Under the pieces are notes generated by a model. That model was not told the origin of the DNA and did no database searches. It worked only from the letters and a program-made list of their open reading frames with translations. 64,000 bases of DNA, taken from contig NZ_CAJQTX010000011.1 in NCBI RefSeq assembly GCF_907163085.1, positions 1 through 64,000 on the forward strand. Reading direction: 5' to 3'. This document shows positions 25,762-35,075 of the stretch, piece by piece. The position numbers and the translations under genes were made by a program. Source of the DNA: Candidatus Accumulibacter sp. ACC003. GTDB lineage: Bacteria; Pseudomonadota; Gammaproteobacteria; Burkholderiales; Rhodocyclaceae. Positions within the stretch are counted from its first letter, which is position 1; the number at the start of each line of letters is the position of its first letter.

Positions 25762-27282
25762 TTATTCGAGTTGCAGCAGGAACGGTTCGGCGAGAAGCAG
25801 ACGCAGGCGTGCTGGGTCAAGCCAGGGCGCAGCACAGGAATTACGGATGAAGGCGATGGCGCCGCGCACACCGAGTTCTTGATACAGGTTGCGTAACTGC
25901 CGGGTGAAACGTGCCAGGGTATTGAACACATGCGCCAGGCGCATGAGGAGGTGATAGCCTTTCATGGCATTCCAGTCGAGGGCAAAGGCATGCTCGTAGT
26001 GGTAGCCCTGATGTTTTTCGACGAGGAAGCCCGCTTCGATGCCCCAACGGTGGCGGGCACCGAGGTTGCAGCGCTCATGGACATTGTCTTGTCTGAGCGG
26101 TTGGCTGGAGAGCCAGGCGTGGCGCGATGTTTCGGTGACGGTCCTGGCCTGTTCATCGATCTTTTCCCAGCTTTCCTCACAGACCACCAGGTTCAGCTTG
26201 AGACGCTGACGCCCGTTGGCCGCGAAGGCGTAGTCGATGTCGTTGACCCAGCTGAAGTGTTGTCGGCGCCTTCCCCAAGCGCGCTGCACGGCTTGTGGCT
26301 TCAGGGCGTGGAGTGCGCGGAACTCCTGCCAGACCGTGGACAAATCCTTGTCCTTAAGCACGATCATGAACTGCCAGTGGGCGCGCAAGCAGCGCTGCAT
26401 CACCGGCCCGTTGGCGTAAAGGCCGTCGAGCAGGAGCAGGATCGGCAGGCGGGGGAACAGCGTCTTGAGCCGGTCGCTCAAGCGCACAAAGCCGCGCAGC
26501 TCGCAGTCCTGCTTTTGCGCTTCGGTATCGCCCAGCGCGTGTTCGAGGAACTCGCTGAGCAGTGGGACGACCAGGCCGTTGTGGAAAGCCAGGCTGGCCT
26601 CGAGGACGTAGACGAAGTACTGGGTGTGGCGGGTTTCCTCCTTGCCGACGGTGCGCTGGAGGAGTTCCTCCGCCCAGAGGGTGTCGCCGGCGACCTTCTG
26701 CGAGCCGTCGATGGCGATGGGGTAGCAGTGGTTGATCAGATAGCGGCGGAAGCTCTTGCCGCGGATCAGCCGCTTCACCAGATCGACGTGGGCCTGCTCA
26801 AGGTGGTCAAGGTCGATGTCGCGCAGCAGCCGAAACAGGGTGTCGGCGTGTGGCAGGGTCTCGATCTCCGGGAACAGCAGGTGGAGGTTGGCCATGAACT
26901 GGGGACGGGATATTTCGCGGTTGGTCTCGCGCCGAGAGGAGAACTGAAAGACGAACATCAGCAGACCGTAAAGCAGCAGCGCGGTCAGCTTGTGGCGGCG
27001 CTTCCTGGGGTCTCTCGGGTCGGGAATTTGTTCCAGTTGCTCGAGCAAGGCGGGTAGCTCTTTGCGCAGGAGACGCGTCTTTTTGCTCACGGCGTCCTCG
27101 CGGGCCTCCCTTTCCTCGCCGACGGTCGCGAAGGCTGAGCATCGGTTGGGCAGAGAAGTGGGGGAGTGGAGGACTTGTCCACTCGCGCGCCGTTTCGCGT
27201 TCAGTGCCTTTTCCTGCCGTTTCTTCTCTGAGCGCAGCTCCTTGAGGGCAGCGCGTGTCGGGCGACGGCAGGGTTTGCTCAT
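25762..27282 (-). CDS. DDE transposase coupled to a DruA-like gene
   Basis: A 506-residue transposase. The N-terminus is Lys/Arg-rich (RAALKELRSEKKRQEKALNA). A core begins LLEQLEQIPDPRDPRKRRHK, with DDE-like segments YPIAIDGSQKVAGDTLWAEE (Asp), LLLLDGLYANGPVMQ (Asp) and GIEAGFLVEKHQGYHYEH (Glu). It resembles the IS4-like/unclassified group of DDE transposases, but I cannot name the IS. Its ATG overlaps the stop of the upstream DUF4338 gene by ATGA, showing translational coupling. The very long frame up to 28326 is a chance antisense-like extension through the other gene. IS ends were not found by eye. Confidence 0.8.
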   Translation of the reverse strand: MSKPCRRPTRAALKELRSEKKRQEKALNAKRRASGQVLHSPTSLPNRCSAFATVGEEREAREDAVSKKTRLLRKELPALLEQLEQIPDPRDPRKRRHKLTALLLYGLLMFVFQFSSRRETNREISRPQFMANLHLLFPEIETLPHADTLFRLLRDIDLDHLEQAHVDLVKRLIRGKSFRRYLINHCYPIAIDGSQKVAGDTLWAEELLQRTVGKEETRHTQYFVYVLEASLAFHNGLVVPLLSEFLEHALGDTEAQKQDCELRGFVRLSDRLKTLFPRLPILLLLDGLYANGPVMQRCLRAHWQFMIVLKDKDLSTVWQEFRALHALKPQAVQRAWGRRRQHFSWVNDIDYAFAANGRQRLKLNLVVCEESWEKIDEQARTVTETSRHAWLSSQPLRQDNVHERCNLGARHRWGIEAGFLVEKHQGYHYEHAFALDWNAMKGYHLLMRLAHVFNTLARFTRQLRNLYQELGVRGAIAFIRNSCAAPWLDPARLRLLLAEPFLLQLE

Positions 27283-28184
27283 GGCCGGGAGCTCCCAGGG
27301 GCGGCACACAGCCGGTCGCGACAATCGGCGCTCAGCGGTTTGAGCCACACCTGGCGGGGCGTGCTGCGATACGACTGGCCGGGGCGGGCCAGCCCGCGCC
27401 CGCTGGTTGCCCCGAGCAACTGCCAACCGGCCGCGCGGTAACAGGTGCCGGTATAGTGACGAGGATCGACGAAAGTCTCCAGCAACAGGGGCTCGAAGCC
27501 CCAGTGATCGAGCCAGTCCGCGCGTGCGCGGCGCGCGAGTTGTCCGAGCACATGACTGGCCAGATGCGGCACCCGGACGTGGGGAAAGATCAGGAAGCGG
27601 CTGTTGTTCACCACCCGCGCCAGGTTCTCGCGGCGGGCCTGGGCCGTCCAGCCGATCCAGCGGTCGCGCACGGCGACCGCGCGGGCAGCGCCGGCCAGCA
27701 GGACGCTGCCGAGCCGCCGGTCGCCCGCCGTGATGAAGTAGCGCAGGCGGTAGCCGAAGGCCCCCTGGAAACCCAGTGGGTGCCAGCGCGCCACCAGCGC
27801 ATCCCACTGCGCCACCAACGCCGCGTCGCGAACGACTTCCAGGCAGACCGGTGCGAGTGCCGACAGGGCGCAGTGCACGGGAAGCTCCCCGGTGACCGTA
27901 TCTACGGGTGCCGCGGGCGGCGCGCAACGGCGTGCTGACGACGGCCTTATCGCCGGCAGTGTCAGCAGCCCGGCCGCCTGCAAACGCTCCAGAAACTCCA
28001 GGCAGGCGCTGATCTTCGCCGTCCCTGTCAGAGTGGTCCACCCCAGGTGCTCGCAGACCGTCGCCGCCAACTCCTTGCGCGCCAATCCCGGCAGCCACGC
28101 CACCGTCCCGCACACCTCGGCGATCTCCGCGGCGCTGAATACGCGACCGCAGTGCACCCACTCCTCTTCGCTCGTTGCAACCAC
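27279..28184 (-). CDS. DruA-like DUF4338 protein (transposon-associated)
   Basis: A protein of about 301 residues. A helical N-terminal domain (FSAAEIAEVCGTVAWLPG...LERLQAAGLLTLPAIR) is followed by the DUF4338 core: GYRLRYFITAGDRRLGSVLL, RDRWIGWTAQARRENLARVV, NNSRFLIFPHV, HLASHVLGQLARRARADW, PLLLETFVDPRHYTGTCYRA and AGWQLLGATSGRGL. DUF4338 is the family of DruA, a component of the Druantia anti-phage system. Here it is coupled to a transposase, not to druE/druH, so a role in transposition is more likely. GTG at 28184 follows GGAGG by seven bases; the frame also allows a TTG at 28214. Confidence 0.8.
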   Translation of the reverse strand: MVATSEEEWVHCGRVFSAAEIAEVCGTVAWLPGLARKELAATVCEHLGWTTLTGTAKISACLEFLERLQAAGLLTLPAIRPSSARRCAPPAAPVDTVTGELPVHCALSALAPVCLEVVRDAALVAQWDALVARWHPLGFQGAFGYRLRYFITAGDRRLGSVLLAGAARAVAVRDRWIGWTAQARRENLARVVNNSRFLIFPHVRVPHLASHVLGQLARRARADWLDHWGFEPLLLETFVDPRHYTGTCYRAAGWQLLGATSGRGLARPGQSYRSTPRQVWLKPLSADCRDRLCAAPGSSRP

Positions 28185-28834
28185 CACGATACCTCCGGCT
28201 GAAACGTGGACCAATGACCCTCCACCTATCCTGCCAGAAGTCCCCCCGGCTGTCTAGCTCCCTTGTGCGAAACCTTTTTTGCCTGCCCACCGCAACGCCT
28301 TGCCAGTACTGGGCTGGCGCAGTCATGCTTCAGCGCTGTCTTCCATGGCCACCCGGCAACGCTGGCGTCTTTGTCGAGGTACTTCGGAGCAAGCTTGTCG
28401 ATCTGGCCGATCTGGAAACGGCGGAAGCGCGCGAAGTTCCATTCCGCGAGCTTGTTGGGCGTGCCATGATCGGCGCGAGTCATGGTCATGGTCTGGGCGG
28501 GGGAGATGCTCGATGCCGCCACGGGCGAAGCGAAACCGCAGCCCGATCCACTGTCGGCGTACGAATTCGATCCGCGTATCGCTTGCTCGGTACGGGTCGC
28601 CGAGAGATCGAGGCCTGCGACCGCTCGTCCTTGGGTGACTCGTGCCGGCAGTCGCTCTTCGGGCTGCAGGCTGTGCCAAGAGCGACAGGGCAGGCTGGCC
28701 GACGGTTTCCTGACACTTTCATCGCCTGAATCGGCGATTGACTGTGGCGGTTGCCTCGGTGATACTTGCCGATAGCGTCAGTTTGCTAGTTCGTTCGCAG
28801 GTTCATTCAGGCCGAAAAGCAGAGGAATATCAAC
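28185..28834. other. Probable IS end and unassigned sequence
   Basis: The outer end of the DruA-like/transposase element should lie in the first 100 bases, but matching terminal repeats were not located. The rest has competing open frames on both strands; the minus-strand frame 28226-28522 (NKLAEWNFARFRRFQIGQID...) is the most protein-like but was not recognised. The promoter of the universal stress protein gene probably lies at the right end. Confidence 0.35.
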
Positions 28835-29245
28835 ATGTACAAGACTATCCTGGTACCCATCGACATGGCGCACGTCGCCAAAGGCAAGGCCAACGTCAAT
28901 CTTGCCGCAAGCTACGGTGCGCAGGGCGCGAAGGTCATTTTGCTGAATGTGGTGGACGACATTCCGAACTGGGCAGCGGTTGACCTGCCGGAAGGTCTGC
29001 TCGATAAATCAGTCAAAGCGACGAAAGCGGAACTGAAAGCGATAGCCAAAGCCAGCGGCATGGAGATGGAGGTCGAGGTAAGAATCGGCCATTCCTACGA
29101 TACCATTCTCGAGGTAGCCAAGAAGAAGAAGGTCGATTTGATCCTCATCGCCTCACATCGACCCGGCTTTCAGGATTATTTTCTCGGCTCGACGGCGGCC
29201 AAGGTCGTGCGACACGCTAACTGTTCCGTACTGGTCGTTCGCTAG
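28835..29245 (+). CDS. Universal stress protein (UspA family)
   Basis: A 136-residue single-domain Usp beginning YKTILVPIDMAHVAKGKANV. It keeps the ATP-type C-terminal motif: LIASHRPGFQDYFLGSTAAK then HANCSVLVVR, i.e. the G-(2)-G-(9)-G(S/T)-like loop variant with LGSTAAKVV. Such proteins are cytoplasmic nucleotide-binding stress factors. An AGAGGAATATCAAC site precedes the start. Monocistronic as far as seen. Confidence 0.9.
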   Translation: MYKTILVPIDMAHVAKGKANVNLAASYGAQGAKVILLNVVDDIPNWAAVDLPEGLLDKSVKATKAELKAIAKASGMEMEVEVRIGHSYDTILEVAKKKKVDLILIASHRPGFQDYFLGSTAAKVVRHANCSVLVVR

Positions 29246-29757
29246 AACTGTTTTTCGCTTGGCGTCGACAGTGGAACTCGCTAGGCGGCTCGCGAGCTAC
29301 TGGAGTCGGGAGCCCGGTTTGCTGTCTTGCTCTTGCGGGCGCGCAAGTTCCTGCGCTTGCCTTTCACCGCGATGCGCACACGGCTCACACTGATCGGGGC
29401 TCGGGCGGCGCTGATTTCGGCACCGCGCCGACATCCGCAGGCTTACGACGGGGTTCTGGCGGTCAACGCGCCGCTGCCGGCACAAGTCGGCCGCCAACCG
29501 TAATCCGGGCGCTCGAGCAGCGGCGTCTTCGATCGCGTCACCGTGTCGGCCACTGGCCGGGACCGGCGGAATTCGGCACGATGCGTGCCTGCCGACGCTC
29601 ATTCCACCGCTTTCGCTGACTGCCCCGACGCAGCGCGCGCTCGGAGGCCTGCGGCGCCATGCAAAGCCTTCCTGGACCCTCTGTAGAACCCCTCAGATTC
29701 CCTCATTCACCGGTCGCAAAGGCGACTGCAACGGCAAGGAGAAAACGAAAACACCCC
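29246..29757. other. Intergenic, nothing recognised
   Basis: No family-like frame was found. The last 20 bases contain an AAGGAGAAAACG ribosome binding region for the RIO kinase gene. Confidence 0.4.
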
Positions 29758-30594
29758 ATGAAAACCCCAACAAGACTCGCAGCACTCGTTGAAGAAGGCC
29801 TCGTTGACGAGGTGATTGGCCAACTGATGAGCGGCAAGGAGGCCACCGTCTATGTCGTTCGCTGCGGCGACGAGATTCGTTGCGCCAAGGTCTACAAGGA
29901 CGCCAATCAACGCAGCTTCCGCAAGAATGCCTCGTATCAGGAAGGCCGTAAGGTAAAAAACAGCCGGCAGGCGCGTGCCATGGAGAAAGGCAGCCGCTAC
30001 GGGCGCAAGATGCAGGAAGAGGTCTGGCAGAACGCCGAGGTCGATGCCCTGTATCGGCTGGCCGCTGCCGGTGTGTGTGTGCCGCAGCCGCATCTTTGCT
30101 ACCAGGGCGTGTTGCTGATGGATCTGGTGGTCGACGCCGAAGGTTCTCCGGCACCGCGGCTCAACGATGTCGAACTCAGCGAAGAACTGGCGCTGGAGTT
30201 TCACGCCATGCTGGTCAGGCAGGTCGTGCGCATGCTTTGCGCCGGCGTCATCCACGGTGACCTTTCGGAGTACAACATCCTCGTCGGCGGCAGCGGACCG
30301 GTGATCATCGACCTGCCACAAGCCGTAGACGCGGCGGGCAACAGCAACGCTGCCGAAATGCTCGAACGCGACGTGCGCAATCTGCGCAGTTACTTCAGCA
30401 CTTTCGCGCCGTCGCTGACCGACAGCCAGTTCGGCAAGGAAATCTGGGCGCACTATGAAAATGGCTCGCTGACGCCAGACGTCGATTTGACCGGGCGTGT
30501 CGAAGTCGACGAACGTTTGGCCGACGTCGACGACGTCCTGCAACACGTTGAGCTGGCCATCAAGGAAGATGAAATACGGCGCATGTGCCGGTAA
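29758..30594 (+). CDS. RIO1-family serine protein kinase
   Basis: A 278-residue RIO-type atypical kinase. Seen: the ATP loop LMSGKEATVYVVRCGDEIRC with the catalytic Lys in AKVYK, the RIO signature QRSFRKNASYQEGRKVKNSR, the catalytic loop GVIHGDLSEYNILVGG, and the metal-binding IIDLPQAVDAAGN. In archaea and eukaryotes RIO1 acts in ribosome maturation; the target of the bacterial form is not known. The start at 29758 follows AAGGAG; the longer frame adds 33 residues of non-family sequence. Confidence 0.88.
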   Translation: MKTPTRLAALVEEGLVDEVIGQLMSGKEATVYVVRCGDEIRCAKVYKDANQRSFRKNASYQEGRKVKNSRQARAMEKGSRYGRKMQEEVWQNAEVDALYRLAAAGVCVPQPHLCYQGVLLMDLVVDAEGSPAPRLNDVELSEELALEFHAMLVRQVVRMLCAGVIHGDLSEYNILVGGSGPVIIDLPQAVDAAGNSNAAEMLERDVRNLRSYFSTFAPSLTDSQFGKEIWAHYENGSLTPDVDLTGRVEVDERLADVDDVLQHVELAIKEDEIRRMCR

Positions 30595-30683
30595 ATCCAA
30601 TCGCCGGGCGCGTTCGACGAATCCCGCCGGCAGCGGCCTTCGACTATACTTTTTGGTACTTCGCCTCATTCCGGGAACCCCTC

Positions 30684-31325
30684 ATGACCTTGAATTCGCT
30701 CCGTGGCATGCTGCTTGCAGTGATCTTCACCGCCCTGCTTGGCGGCTGTGTTTCGACGTCGGTGGTCTCGGAATGGCGCGACCCGGGCGATCGCGCTGCG
30801 CCCTTCAAGAAGGTCGTGGTTTACGTCGTGGCCGACGACGATGCCAGCCGGCGCGTGCTCGAGGATCGTGTGGCGGCGTCGTTTCCCAAGGCGACTCTGG
30901 GGGTGCCGAGCTACACGGTGTTTCCGGATCCGAAGGAGATCAACGAAAAAAACCGGGAAATGATCAGCGCGCGTCTCGAACGGCAAGGATTCGACGGCGC
31001 CCTGACCGCCCGGCTGCTCTCGGTCGACAAGCAACAGGTGTATCTGGCGCCGCAGAGCCTTCTGGCGCCGCAGGCGATCGGTCCCGATGGTTCTTTCTAC
31101 GCCTACGCCGCTTATGCCAACACCTCCGGCTACCCCTTGTCGGGTTACACCTATCAGCATTCGAAGTATCTGATTGAAACGATTCTCTACGAAATCCCCG
31201 GCGGCAAGATGCTGTGGACAATGACCACTTCATCGGTGAATCCCGATTCCCGCCAGCAACTGGTCAAGGAGGTCACGCGCCTCATTGACAGCGAATTGCA
31301 GAAGCAGGGCTTTATTGGCGGCTGA
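30684..31325 (+). CDS. Outer-membrane-type lipoprotein of unknown function
   Basis: A 213-residue protein with a lipoprotein signal (LLAVIFTALLGGC, lipobox LGGC with Cys near residue 22). The mature part (STSVVSEWRDPGDRAAPFKK, VVYVVADDDASRRVLEDRVA, DGALTARLLSVDKQQ) resembles DUF4136-like periplasmic lipoproteins whose function is not known. The start at 30684 places the signal at the N-terminus. It lies 89 bases after the RIO kinase gene. Confidence 0.7.
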   Translation: MTLNSLRGMLLAVIFTALLGGCVSTSVVSEWRDPGDRAAPFKKVVVYVVADDDASRRVLEDRVAASFPKATLGVPSYTVFPDPKEINEKNREMISARLERQGFDGALTARLLSVDKQQVYLAPQSLLAPQAIGPDGSFYAYAAYANTSGYPLSGYTYQHSKYLIETILYEIPGGKMLWTMTTSSVNPDSRQQLVKEVTRLIDSELQKQGFIGG

Positions 31326-31491
31326 ATGCTCGTCGGTGATTCCGAGCCCCCTGCGGGCGGTCGTTTCGCTGCCATCATTGCCGGCGCTTTCCTGACCTTG
31401 AACCCTCTGATGAGCGCTGCAAGCGTCTCGTATCCTGATTTTTTTGATGCTTTTTGAACGGTCGAATTGGCCATCTAGCAAAGGACTGAAA

Positions 31492-32349
31492 ATGATTTTC
31501 CGTACCCTCATCGCTGCCGGCGTTGCCGCCTCGTTTCTCGTTTCGATCCCGGCGGTAGCCGAGGAGTCGACCTTGGCCAAAATCAAGCAGACGTCGACGA
31601 TCAAGCTCGGCTACCGCGAGAACTCGCCGCCGTTTTCCTTCCTCTCCGACGACAAGAAGCCGCAGGGCTACAGCGTTGACCTGTGCACGCTGGTCGCCAG
31701 GGACATCGCCCGGCAATTGGGCATCGCGAAACTGGAAGTGACGTGGGTAGCGGTGAGCGCGCAGAGTCGCTTCGATGCCTTGAAAAAGGGCGAGATCGAT
31801 ATTGAGTGCGGCAACAGCACGCAGACGCTGTCGCGTCGTGCGGACTTCGACTTCAGCCTGATGACTTTTGTCGATGGCGCCAGCCTGCTCTTCCGCAGCG
31901 GCGATAATCCGAAGTCGAGCGAAGACCTCAAGGGCAAGACCGTGGTCGTCGTCGCCGGGACGACCACCGAGGCGACGATGGACAAGCTGTCGGCGGCCGA
32001 CAAGCTCGACCTGCGGCTGCTCAAGGTCACGGGCCACAAGGAGGCACTGGCGGCGCTGCAGGACAAAAAGGCCATGGCCTATGCGGCCGATCGCACGGTA
32101 TTGATCACCACCGCGCTGCTAAGCGGCGATGGCAAGTCCTACGCCCTCGCCGACAATCAGTTCAGCTACGAGCCCTATGGCCTGATGATGCGTCGCGACG
32201 CGGATCTGCGATTGGCCACCGATCGGACGCTGGCGCAGTTGTATCGCAGCGGCGAGATCGGACCGATCATGCAGCACTGGTTTGGTGCGCTCGGCAAGCC
32301 GGGTGACGCGCTGGCGGTGATGGTCCTGCTCAACGGCCTGCCCGAGTAA
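31492..32349 (+). CDS. Periplasmic amino-acid-type solute-binding protein
   Basis: A 285-residue SBP family 3 protein. It has a Sec signal (MIFRTLIAAGVAASFLVSIPAVA) and then IKLGYRENSPPFSFLSDDKK, GYSVDLCTLVARDIARQLG, RFDALKKGEIDIECGNSTQT and a C-terminal GEIGPIMQHWFG. These features match glutamate/aspartate-type binding proteins such as GltI. No permease or ATPase genes are adjacent, so it may serve a remote ABC transporter or the sensor kinase that follows. The second in-frame ATG was chosen because the signal begins there. Confidence 0.85.
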   Translation: MIFRTLIAAGVAASFLVSIPAVAEESTLAKIKQTSTIKLGYRENSPPFSFLSDDKKPQGYSVDLCTLVARDIARQLGIAKLEVTWVAVSAQSRFDALKKGEIDIECGNSTQTLSRRADFDFSLMTFVDGASLLFRSGDNPKSSEDLKGKTVVVVAGTTTEATMDKLSAADKLDLRLLKVTGHKEALAALQDKKAMAYAADRTVLITTALLSGDGKSYALADNQFSYEPYGLMMRRDADLRLATDRTLAQLYRSGEIGPIMQHWFGALGKPGDALAVMVLLNGLPE

Positions 32350-32434
32350 GTCACTGTAAAAGCCGCCTCCGCGACCCACCAGGGACCCTTCTCGTCGCTG
32401 CGGCAGGAGGGCCGGGAAGTGCGGCGGCGAATTT

Positions 32435-32515
32435 AGGGAGCATGCTCCCTGGCGGTCGAACGATGCCGGCGTGCAAGCGCCGGCTGACCGGCCCTCGCCG
32501 GCAGCAGCCGGCGAG
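32435..32515. promoter_or_regulatory. Dyad-symmetric region upstream of the PAS kinase gene
   Basis: Three inverted repeats in 80 bases: a perfect 16-bp palindrome agggagcatgctccct (32435-32450), a gccggc...gccggc hairpin near 32465-32484, and a strong stem-loop ctcgccggc/agca/gccggcgag (32494-32515). They lie between the solute-binding protein and the kinase. The last could be a terminator without a T-run, and the first could be an operator. Confidence 0.4.
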
Positions 32516-32568
32516 AGTCGTTGACCATCAAATGGGGCCGCCGCTGCCGGCCCGGGAGGAACTCACCG

Positions 32569-33693
32569 ATGTCGTCGTGCAATGCTGTCGAGGAGAGTCA
32601 GGTCGATTTGATCGTCAGCGGACTCGAATATCTGGCGCAGGGTTTCAGCCTTTTCGACGGCGAACTGCGCCTGGTGGCGTGCAACCGGCAATTTCTCGAC
32701 TTGCTCGACTTTCCCACCGAGTTGGGGACGATCGGCCGGCCGCTCGGCGATTTCTTCCGCTTCAACGCCGAGCGTGGCGATTACGGTGCCGGTGACATCG
32801 AGCAACTCGTCAAGGAGCGCATCGCGCTGGCGAGCAAGGCCGAGCCGCATTGCTTCGAGCGCGTGCGACCGAACGGCACGGTGCTCGAAATTCGTGGCAC
32901 GCCGCTACCGGGCGGCGGCTTCGTCACCACCTACAGCGACGTCACCGAGCGCAAGACCTGGGAAGAAAGCCTGCAAGCGGCAAAGCACAAAGCCGAAGAG
33001 GCCAACCACGCGAAGTCGGCGTTCCTCAACATGGTCACCCACGATCTGCGCACACCGCTGACGTCGATCCGCTCGTTCGCCGAGATTCTCGGCGACGACG
33101 CGGCCATCGACGCCGCGCAACGCCAGCAATTTCTCGGCATCATCAACAGCGAATGCCTGCGGCTGGTGCGCATGATCAATGACCTGCTCGACTTTGCCAA
33201 GATCGACGCCGGTCGTATGGATTGGTGCATCGCCGACCTCGACGCGGCCGAGCTCGTGCAGTCGGCAGTGACGTCGATGACGCCGGTTTTCGCCGACAAG
33301 CGCGTCGCGCTCGAACTGACGCTGCCAGCGCAGCCGCTGCGGATCGTCGGCGACCACGATCGACTGACGCAGGTGCTCATCAACCTGCTGGCGAACGCTT
33401 TGAAATTCGCTCCCGAGAACGTCGGTCGCGTGTCCGTTCGCCTCGCCGGCGATGGCAACGAAGTCCGGTTTTCGGTGGTCGACAACGGTCCGGGAATCGC
33501 CGCGGAGAAACACGGCGAGGTCTTCGAGGAATTTCGCCAGGTGCTCAGCGCCAGCGGCAGTCGGCCGCCTGGCAGCGGCCTCGGGCTGGCGATTTGCCGG
33601 CGTATCGTCGACCATCTCGGTGGCCGCATCTGGGTCGACAGCACGCCGCCCGACGGCGCAAGTTTCAGCTTCACCGTCCCCTACAGCGCCTGA
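32569..33693 (+). CDS. PAS-domain sensor histidine kinase
   Basis: A 374-residue cytoplasmic kinase. The N-terminal PAS domain (GLEYLAQGFSLFDGELRLVA, CNRQFLDLLDFP) is followed by a DHp helix with H-box MVTHDLRTPLTSIRSFAEIL. The catalytic domain has NLLANALKFAPENVG (N), VVDNGPGIAAEKHGEVF (G1) and GSGLGLAICRRIVDHLGG (G2). No membrane helix and no receiver domain were seen, and no response regulator is adjacent. GGAGGAACTCACCG before the 32569 ATG supports this start over 32521. Confidence 0.88.
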   Translation: MSSCNAVEESQVDLIVSGLEYLAQGFSLFDGELRLVACNRQFLDLLDFPTELGTIGRPLGDFFRFNAERGDYGAGDIEQLVKERIALASKAEPHCFERVRPNGTVLEIRGTPLPGGGFVTTYSDVTERKTWEESLQAAKHKAEEANHAKSAFLNMVTHDLRTPLTSIRSFAEILGDDAAIDAAQRQQFLGIINSECLRLVRMINDLLDFAKIDAGRMDWCIADLDAAELVQSAVTSMTPVFADKRVALELTLPAQPLRIVGDHDRLTQVLINLLANALKFAPENVGRVSVRLAGDGNEVRFSVVDNGPGIAAEKHGEVFEEFRQVLSASGSRPPGSGLGLAICRRIVDHLGGRIWVDSTPPDGASFSFTVPYSA

Positions 33694-33705
33694 GAGTTGA
33701 CCGCA

Positions 33706-34176
33706 ATGAGCCTGCAATCGGTACGTGACTTCTTTGCTGCCCGCGATCTCGAGATGCCGATCATCGAACTGGCGGTCAGCACGGCGACCGTCGCGCTGGC
33801 CGCCGAGGCGCACGGCGTCGAGCCCGGCCGGATCGCCAAGACGCTCGCTTTTCGCCTGGCCGATGCGCGCGTCGTCATCCTCGTCGCACGCGGCGACGCG
33901 CGCATCGACAACCGCAAGTTCAAGGCGGTCTTCGGCAAGGGAAAAATGTCGCCGCCGGAAGAGGTCGTCGAGCTGACCGGGCATCCGATCGGTGGCGTTT
34001 GCCCCTTCGGTCTGGCGCAGCCACTGCCGATCTATCTCGATACATCGCTGCAGGATTTCGACGAGGTCCTGCCCGCCGCCGGCGCGATCCACACCGCCGT
34101 ACGGATCAGCCCGGCACAGTTGCTCGCCGTGACCGACGGCGAGTGGGTCGATGTCTGTCAGTTGCCCGCTTGCTGA
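33706..34176 (+). CDS. YbaK/EbsC-family aminoacyl-tRNA deacylase-like protein
   Basis: A 156-residue protein with the YbaK fold: VALAAEAHGVEPGRIAKTLA (with the family Lys), VVILVARGDARIDNRKFK, GKMSPPEEVVELTGHPIGGV and CPFGLAQPLPIYLDTSL. These enzymes clear mischarged tRNAs in trans. It belongs to a different YbaK subgroup from the gene at 60.8 kb. It follows the kinase gene by 12 bases. A TTG at 33697 is a less likely start. Confidence 0.8.
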   Translation: MSLQSVRDFFAARDLEMPIIELAVSTATVALAAEAHGVEPGRIAKTLAFRLADARVVILVARGDARIDNRKFKAVFGKGKMSPPEEVVELTGHPIGGVCPFGLAQPLPIYLDTSLQDFDEVLPAAGAIHTAVRISPAQLLAVTDGEWVDVCQLPAC

Positions 34177-34246
34177 AGACGCTGCGCCGCGCCGCGACAA
34201 AAGTCGACGCCTGATTCTCGCCACCTTCCCTGATAGGCTTGCAGCA

Positions 34247-34834
34247 ATGAACGACACCATTGACCGCTGGCAGGCCGCAGACGGTAGCTGGCTTGAAATG
34301 CGGCCAATGCGGCCGGACGACGAAGCAGGCGTCAAGCAGTCCTTGAATACCTTGTCGGCCAAGGCCAGGCGCAACCGCTTTTTTGGCTCGATCGCCGAGT
34401 TTTCCGACGCCGCCGTGCGCCGACTGGTCGTCGTCGACCTGGAAAAAGAGTACGTGTTGGTCGTCGTCCGGCGCGCCGGCGAGGGCGAGGGCGAAGGCGA
34501 AGGCGAGGTTCCGATCGCCGGCGGTCGTTTCGTCGAAGACGACGAGCAAGCCGAGTGCAGCTTTTCGCTGCTCATCGGCGACGCGTGGCAAGGTCAGGGA
34601 ATCGGCCGGCGGCTGTTGAAGGCGCTCGTTCGCGAGGCGTCGCTGCGCGGTCTGCGGACGATGCGTGGCGACGTCCTCGCCGACAACCGAGCGATGTTGC
34701 AGCTGGCGCGTTCGCTACACTTTGCGCTGGCCGACGGCGAGCAGGGCGACGGTGTGGTGCAGATCGTTCGCCAGCTTCCCGACGCGGCGTCGACCCGCTG
34801 GCGAGGCTTCGTTCGCAAAGTCTTGCGGAAATAG
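34247..34834 (+). CDS. GNAT family N-acetyltransferase
   Basis: A 195-residue acetyltransferase beginning near WLEMRPMRPDDEAGVKQSLN. It has the acyl-CoA-binding SLLIGDAWQGQGIGRRLLKA motif (Q/R-x-x-G-x-G/A) near residue 125 and RTMRGDVLADNRAMLQLARS afterwards. This layout is like the GNAT domain of protein acetyltransferases (Pat type) without the CoA-ligase part. The residues between beta strands include a (Gly-Glu)n run from a ggcgag hexamer repeat at about 34480-34507, which may vary in length. Confidence 0.8.
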   Translation: MNDTIDRWQAADGSWLEMRPMRPDDEAGVKQSLNTLSAKARRNRFFGSIAEFSDAAVRRLVVVDLEKEYVLVVVRRAGEGEGEGEGEVPIAGGRFVEDDEQAECSFSLLIGDAWQGQGIGRRLLKALVREASLRGLRTMRGDVLADNRAMLQLARSLHFALADGEQGDGVVQIVRQLPDAASTRWRGFVRKVLRK

Positions 34835-35075
34835 CCGCGCCGCAGCAGGCCACCACAAACAGCAGCGGCTTCATCGGGGAAGGCAGAATTCAGAATTGGC
34901 CGCTGTGCAGTACGATCGCCGGCAGGCACAAGTCTCCGGCGGCCATTGACGCCCTAGCGGGTGATCTGAAAACCCGGCACGGAGCATACCTTCGTGGCGA
35001 GCAGAGGGAGCTTCCAGGACGCAAGATGCTGGCTATTCCGAATCAAGGATCTCAACAAGCAAGGGCGACCCGAGC

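Noticed and set aside
25762-28326. One 854-codon open frame spanning the transposase and the DruA-like gene
   Set aside because: The upstream part is Arg/Gly-rich frame shadow of the DUF4338 gene; the transposase has its own ATG overlapping the DUF4338 stop.
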